A stretch of DNA of 9,153 nt, from NCBI GenBank assembly GCA_018221175.1, contig JAAOYE010000025.1, positions 1-9,153 on the forward strand, read 5' to 3'. The notes under the pieces are model-generated. The model saw only the letters and a list, made by a program, of their open reading frames with translations, had not been told where the DNA came from and searched no databases. Positions 6,156-9,153 of this stretch are shown one piece after another (positions within the stretch are counted from its first letter, which is position 1; the number at the start of each line of letters is the position of its first letter). A program made the position numbers and the translations under genes. The DNA comes from Candidatus Woesearchaeota archaeon. Lineage in GTDB: Archaea > Nanobdellota > Nanobdellia > Woesearchaeales > BM511.

Positions 6156-6166
6156 CTATCATTTGT

Positions 6167-6679
6167 TTATTTATTATGATATTGGTGATTTCTTATTGCA
6201 AGAAAGTCTTTGTGGTCATACTCATGAAAATCCATTCTAGCAGAACCCTCTCCAAATACTGACATGACTTTTCTTTTTTTTGCAAAAGACACAACATAAA
6301 AAAGCAGTGATAAAAATAAAAGAACAATACCCATTTGTGTTGCATAAAAAGTTATAAACGAGACATATCTTTCAAGAGCTGTTATCTCGCCGATTAAAAG
6401 AACAAAGGGTATTAGTAGCAAAAACAATGTTCCAATCTTTACAAAGCCAAGATTCATCTGCTCTTCAATCTTAACAGACACAATTTTTTGCAGGTCCATA
6501 TCCTGATAGTCTTCAGAGAAAAACTCGTGAAACTTTGAAAACATCCCGCTACCGTGTTTGATAATCCTTCTATTAGTTATGAAAATGTCGCCGTTGTGAT
6601 AGATGACATGCTCATCTTTTAAGAAAATGTTTTCAGAAATATCTAGTTTTTTCTCTTTCACCTCTTTTTTATGCTCCAT
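6167..6679 (-). CDS. Membrane protein with bacterial-type PH-like domain split by two membrane segments
   Basis: The 170-residue protein starts with a Lys/Glu-rich tail, then shows a PH-like strand pattern: DEHVIYHNGDIFITNRRII (22-40) and MDLQKIVSVKIEE (61-73), the recurring turn of ITNRR followed by a basic or hydrophobic strand and a V-x-V strand typical of the bPH2 (YdbT/YvbH) families. Two hydrophobic helices follow at about 81-98 and 112-133, then a short soluble part with the last strand and a C-terminal helix (KRKVMSVFGEG to AIRNHQ). Such proteins sit in the cytoplasmic membrane and their role is generally unknown. The start ATG 6679 has a TATA box about 26 nt upstream. It is divergent from the prepilin-like gene with only 77 bp between. 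The PH call is from pattern and moderately sure. Confidence 0.7.
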   Translation of the reverse strand: MEHKKEVKEKKLDISENIFLKDEHVIYHNGDIFITNRRIIKHGSGMFSKFHEFFSEDYQDMDLQKIVSVKIEEQMNLGFVKIGTLFLLLIPFVLLIGEITALERYVSFITFYATQMGIVLLFLSLLFYVVSFAKKRKVMSVFGEGSARMDFHEYDHKDFLAIRNHQYHNK

Positions 6680-6698
6680 AATATCTATCTTAAAGGTT

Positions 6699-6709
6699 TT
6701 AATATAAAA
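6699..6709 (-). promoter_or_regulatory. TATA box of the PH-like membrane protein gene
   Basis: The minus strand reads TTTTATATTAA, centred about 26 nt from ATG 6679. No ribosome site is visible before the ATG, consistent with a leaderless mRNA. Confidence 0.55.
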
Positions 6710-6724
6710 GGTTTTTGTAGCAAA

Positions 6725-6733
6725 TTATTTAAA
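6725..6733 (+). promoter_or_regulatory. TATA box of the prepilin-like gene
   Basis: TTATTTAAA is centred 28 nt upstream of ATG 6757. Together with the box at 6699-6709 it makes a compact divergent promoter pair whose two boxes are about 16 bp apart, so the two genes may compete for or share transcription factors. Confidence 0.5.
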
Positions 6734-6756
6734 CAATCCATTTCAAGAAAGATTGT

Positions 6757-7596
6757 ATGAAAAAAAGAGGGCAAATATCATCGCAGGTAATGATTTACGC
6801 TTTTGCAATTATTGTTGGAGGACTCATAATTTTTTTGGGGTACAAAGGTATAAGCTCTTTTGGAAAACTTTCACAGGAGTCCAAATTAAAAACTTTTGAA
6901 GTTGATTTTTTAAAGGAAACTCAGGCAGCTGCCTCAAACTTTGGCTCTGTAAAAGAGCTAACATACGGTGTGCCGTCAAATTATGAAACCTTTTGTGCAT
7001 TTGATATGTCTAGACAGGATGTTTTAGGACTTTCAGTTGTAAAAAACAACCCCTTAATTGCAGACAGTCTAAGAGATAAAAATAAAAACGTGTTTTTAAT
7101 AGGGAATAAAGATATTTTTGGAGTCAAAGCTGACTACATAAAATTTGACAAATTTCCTTATTATTATTGTAATTATAACATTGTTAACGGTGTTTTTAAA
7201 TTTGAGATAAAAGGAGCAGTTATCGATGCCCAGTCTTCAGCTTTAATAATTATACTTTCAAAAGTGGAGAAAATAATAGAAACAAATATTGCCTTATCCC
7301 AGGAGATTGTCTCATCTGATGGTCTTATAAGAATTGAGATACCTCCAAATACAAAAATCGACCCTCCTTCTATTAACTTGTCTATTGAAATTAAGGCAAA
7401 AGGCGATTTTAGTGAAACATATGAATTTGGACCTGAAGATGCAACTTTTGACCCATATTTAGTGTTTTATATTAAGTCTCAAGAAGGATGTTCTAATTCT
7501 AAAGATTTTAGACTTGGATCAAATACATATCATCCTGAAGATCCCTGTAACAATGATTATTTTGAATATCACATATTCAATTTTTCTGAGAATTAA
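6757..7596 (+). CDS. Secreted or surface protein with class III (prepilin-type) signal peptide
   Basis: The 279-residue protein begins MKKRGQISSQVMIYAFAI, a short basic stretch, then Gly-Gln, then a hydrophobic helix to about residue 31. This is the archaeal class III signal peptide, cut by a prepilin peptidase after G5 so that Q6 becomes residue 1; the helix then serves as an assembly or anchor segment. The usual Glu at mature position 5 (QxSxE) is Gln here (QISSQ). The remaining 245 residues look like an extracellular beta-rich domain with no recognised fold and four cysteines (FCAFD, YYCNY, EGCSN, DPCNN) that could form two disulfides. It is larger than major pilins, so it may be a minor pilin or a surface protein with a pilin-type anchor. 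The function is unknown. Its TAA overlaps the convergent nop5 stop. Confidence 0.75.
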   Translation: MKKRGQISSQVMIYAFAIIVGGLIIFLGYKGISSFGKLSQESKLKTFEVDFLKETQAAASNFGSVKELTYGVPSNYETFCAFDMSRQDVLGLSVVKNNPLIADSLRDKNKNVFLIGNKDIFGVKADYIKFDKFPYYYCNYNIVNGVFKFEIKGAVIDAQSSALIIILSKVEKIIETNIALSQEIVSSDGLIRIEIPPNTKIDPPSINLSIEIKAKGDFSETYEFGPEDATFDPYLVFYIKSQEGCSNSKDFRLGSNTYHPEDPCNNDYFEYHIFNFSEN

Positions 7597-8483
7597 CCTA
7601 TCTTTTTCTCAATATCTTTTCTAAGTTTGTCGCCAATAAAATCTCCTTTGAAATAATCAACTTTTATGGCAATTGATAGCTTGTCAGCAATGGTTTTGGC
7701 AGCTTTTCCTCTATCTTTTTTCTTGGCTTTAGAAACTAAGGGATGCTGTAAAAGTATGCCATATTTTGGTGGCTTTGCACCAGTCTTTAAGTGTCTAAAA
7801 AGAGCTTCTTCTGCTCCAAGAAGCTGGATTGTCGATGCAGGCATAAAAACCATTTTTTTAATCGAACCAGCTTTTGCGATGAGTTTTGCACCAATATTTG
7901 GACCTACGATTGCCAAAAAATTTGGACATGACCTCTTCATTACTTTTTCTACATATTCTTCTGTTTGTTTTCTTTGAGAAAAAATTTCCTGAATTAGTTT
8001 TGCAAGAGAAAGCATTGAGTCAACATCTGATTTTTTTAAGTCTGCACCCATAGAATCCTCTATCTTAAGCTCTTTTTTTAGAACATCCTTATTTTTTTCA
8101 AGGACCACTCTTGAAAATGCTTCGTTATCATAAATATCGTTTTCAGCTTCTGGAAGATAGTATGAGTACCAATCTCTAAGTCTTTTTGCAAGACTGTTTG
8201 CTGTAACATCCAAATCTTCAATGGTTTTAATAGCCGAAATTATCAGGTTGTCATCTTTAACACTTTTTGAAATAAGCTTTTTTGTGTTTGAAATATTTAC
8301 TTCATAAAATTTTTTAGCGTCGTCCTTAAAAAGCTTTAAGACATGATTTATTACTTTTGGATTTGTTGGCTTTTTTGCATCCTTGTATTTTTTCAAAAGT
8401 TTTTCATCGTCATTTGTTTTTTCGACTATCTTAAACTTCTCGTCAATTACAAAGCTTCCAAGAGTGTTTGTGAATATGTACAT
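7593..8483 (-). CDS. nop5: Nop5 (Nop56/58-like) box C/D RNP scaffold protein
   Basis: Nop5 bridges fibrillarin and the L7Ae-bound box C/D guide RNA and dimerises through a coiled coil. The order seen is: a short N-terminal fibrillarin-binding domain (1-90); RLRDWYSYYLPEAE (101-114), matching the conserved RLREWYxxxFPE; a helical coiled-coil section (about 120-185); then the Nop domain with NFLAIVGPNIGAKLIAKAGS (188-207), PASTIQLLGAEEALFRHL (215-232) and PPKYGILLQHPLV (238-250). The GAEKALFRHL signature has Glu for Lys. At 296 residues it is well below the usual archaeal length. It has a trimmed N-terminal domain and no lysine-rich C-terminal tail, ending soon after YFKGDFIGDKLRKDIEKK. ATG 8483 follows a strong TATA box at 27 nt. 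Both stops of nop5 and the prepilin-like gene lie in the TTAA at 7593-7596. Confidence 0.95.
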   Translation of the reverse strand: MYIFTNTLGSFVIDEKFKIVEKTNDDEKLLKKYKDAKKPTNPKVINHVLKLFKDDAKKFYEVNISNTKKLISKSVKDDNLIISAIKTIEDLDVTANSLAKRLRDWYSYYLPEAENDIYDNEAFSRVVLEKNKDVLKKELKIEDSMGADLKKSDVDSMLSLAKLIQEIFSQRKQTEEYVEKVMKRSCPNFLAIVGPNIGAKLIAKAGSIKKMVFMPASTIQLLGAEEALFRHLKTGAKPPKYGILLQHPLVSKAKKKDRGKAAKTIADKLSIAIKVDYFKGDFIGDKLRKDIEKKIG

Positions 8484-8505
8484 AATCTGTTTAGAATTAT
8501 TGGTT

Positions 8506-8515
8506 ATTATATAAA
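8506..8515 (-). promoter_or_regulatory. TATA box of nop5
   Basis: The minus strand reads TTTATATAAT, the best match in the window to the archaeal TATA consensus, centred about 27 nt from ATG 8483. There is no Shine-Dalgarno sequence, so a leaderless mRNA is expected. Confidence 0.65.
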
Positions 8516-8523
8516 TCTAATTT

Positions 8524-8539
8524 AAAAAAAGAAAAAAAA
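8524..8539 (-). terminator. Double oligo-T terminator after the cysteine-rich gene
   Basis: Immediately after the TAA at 8547-8545 the minus strand carries eight T, one C, then seven T. Oligo-T runs are the typical intrinsic terminator in archaea. It separates the cysteine-rich gene from the nop5 promoter just downstream. Confidence 0.65.
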
Positions 8540-8544
8540 TGTGC

Positions 8545-9153
8545 TTAGACGTTTGTCCAAACACCTTTGTTACATCTCTGTGCTCCAAAATAGTAGTTGC
8601 CTTCTTTTTTTGTAAGCTGATACGAACCTTCTTTGCAAATTTCACTTTTTATGATACAAGATCCGTTTTTACAGGGACTTTCATTAATTGGTACATTATC
8701 TTTACAGAGTAATTTATTAACTACCACATCACCTTGATTACAGACTGGATTAGTTGAGCATTTAGTTGTGTATTTTGTTGTTACTGAGCAAACTTCACTA
8801 AAATAACTAGGGCTTCTACCCCAAACATACCATCTCCTTCTTGAACTTTTTTTGCATTCCTTTAAAGTTCCGCTTTTACATCTTGCTTCGTCACATGGAT
8901 CTCTGTGTCTTCTTAGTGTTTTTGTTTCTTCATGAGAACATACATACTGTGCGGTTGAAGCTGAGTTTCCTCCTACACCTGATGTACCTTTACATAGATT
9001 TGATGGGTTTTCATCACATAAACAATAACCCCCCCCGCCACTTGAACAATGATCATTAATCCCATCACCATTAGTATCTACGCAACTTGTTTGACCTTCT
9101 TTTATGACCATTTTACAATAATTTACTTGTGTTCCATCTGGGCAAGCGTAGTA
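8545..9153 (-). CDS. Cysteine-rich, probably secreted protein with Ca-binding-type loop; 5' end beyond right edge
   Basis: The frame is open to the right edge, so the visible 202 residues are the C-terminal part; the ATG at 9111 is internal. Nineteen cysteines are spread through it, often in pairs 2-15 residues apart, which suggests a disulfide-stabilised extracellular protein. Near its visible start, DTNGDGIND (9052-9078) matches the calcium-binding loop of dockerin, thrombospondin-type-3 and EF-hand-like repeats, and is flanked by two cysteines. Other stretches are Ser/Gly-rich (CSSGGGGYC) or basic (KTLRRHRDPC, SSRRRWYVWG). There is no C-terminal membrane segment. I do not recognise the family. 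A run of eight G on the coding strand (9029-9036) encodes the Gly stretch and is a possible slippage site. It ends in a clear oligo-T terminator and is transcribed towards nop5. Confidence 0.7.
   Translation of the reverse strand, partial: YYACPDGTQVNYCKMVIKEGQTSCVDTNGDGINDHCSSGGGGYCLCDENPSNLCKGTSGVGGNSASTAQYVCSHEETKTLRRHRDPCDEARCKSGTLKECKKSSRRRWYVWGRSPSYFSEVCSVTTKYTTKCSTNPVCNQGDVVVNKLLCKDNVPINESPCKNGSCIIKSEICKEGSYQLTKKEGNYYFGAQRCNKGVWTNV
9029..9036 (-). repeat. G8 homopolymer in the cysteine-rich gene
   Basis: Eight consecutive G on the coding strand (C on the plus strand) encode part of a Gly4 stretch. Such a run stands out in an AT-rich window and in a predicted surface protein. Confidence 0.8.

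Noticed and set aside
7666..7977. Plus-strand open frame of 103 codons inside nop5
   Set aside because: It is antisense to the highly conserved Nop domain and has no independent start signals.
4842..8483. Box C/D guide sRNA near fibrillarin or nop5
   Set aside because: No intergenic stretch contains a RUGAUGA box followed at proper spacing by CUGA; the few TGATGA matches are inside coding frames.
1..9153. CRISPR array, insertion sequence, attachment sites or toxin-antitoxin pair
   Set aside because: I saw no regularly spaced repeats, no transposase-like frame and no terminal inverted repeats. The nucleotidyltransferase has no HEPN partner beside it.

Overview
The window looks like AT-rich chromosomal DNA from a small-genome archaeon, probably a DPANN-type lineage (woese-/pace-/nanoarchaeal style). 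The evidence is archaeal: fibrillarin and a short Nop5 (the box C/D 2'-O-methylation machinery), deoxyhypusine synthase, a class III (prepilin-type) signal peptide, and TATA boxes centred about 25-30 nt upstream of most first start codons, which is the layout of leaderless archaeal transcripts. The lineage is an inference from gene style, not from a marker phylogeny.

Layout. Positions 1-168 (minus) hold the first exon region of a cysteinyl-tRNA synthetase gene that runs off the left edge. Its frame is broken by a 33-nt segment (42-74) containing a stop codon. Removing exactly those 33 nt restores the conserved Cys-Gly-Pro-Thr-Val-Tyr reading. The junctions fall inside a near-canonical bulge-helix-bulge fold, so I read it as an archaeal protein-gene intron. 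Next comes a nucleotidyltransferase-fold protein (215-1072, minus). Positions 1244-4839 (plus) form a tight four-gene operon with overlapping starts and stops: deoxyhypusine synthase, a PLP-dependent arginine/ornithine-type decarboxylase, an agmatinase-family ureohydrolase and a two-cluster ferredoxin-like protein. Fibrillarin (4842-5480), a multi-pass membrane protein (5514-6137) and a membrane-anchored PH-like protein (6167-6679) lie on the minus strand. A prepilin-like surface protein (6757-7596) is on the plus strand and shares its stop palindrome with convergent nop5 (7593-8483, minus). The right edge holds the C-terminal part of a cysteine-rich secreted-type protein (8545-9153, minus) with a calcium-loop motif and a G8 tract.

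How the genes fit together. The operon reads as a self-contained aIF5A-hypusination module: decarboxylation of arginine to agmatine, transfer of an aminobutyl group by deoxyhypusine synthase, and removal of the urea group by the ureohydrolase. No aminopropyltransferase is visible, so an agmatine-based route that bypasses spermidine is possible. Fibrillarin and Nop5, often adjacent in archaea, are here split by three envelope-type genes.

The strongest novelty candidate is the predicted 33-nt BHB intron in cysS, followed by the compact hypusination operon.
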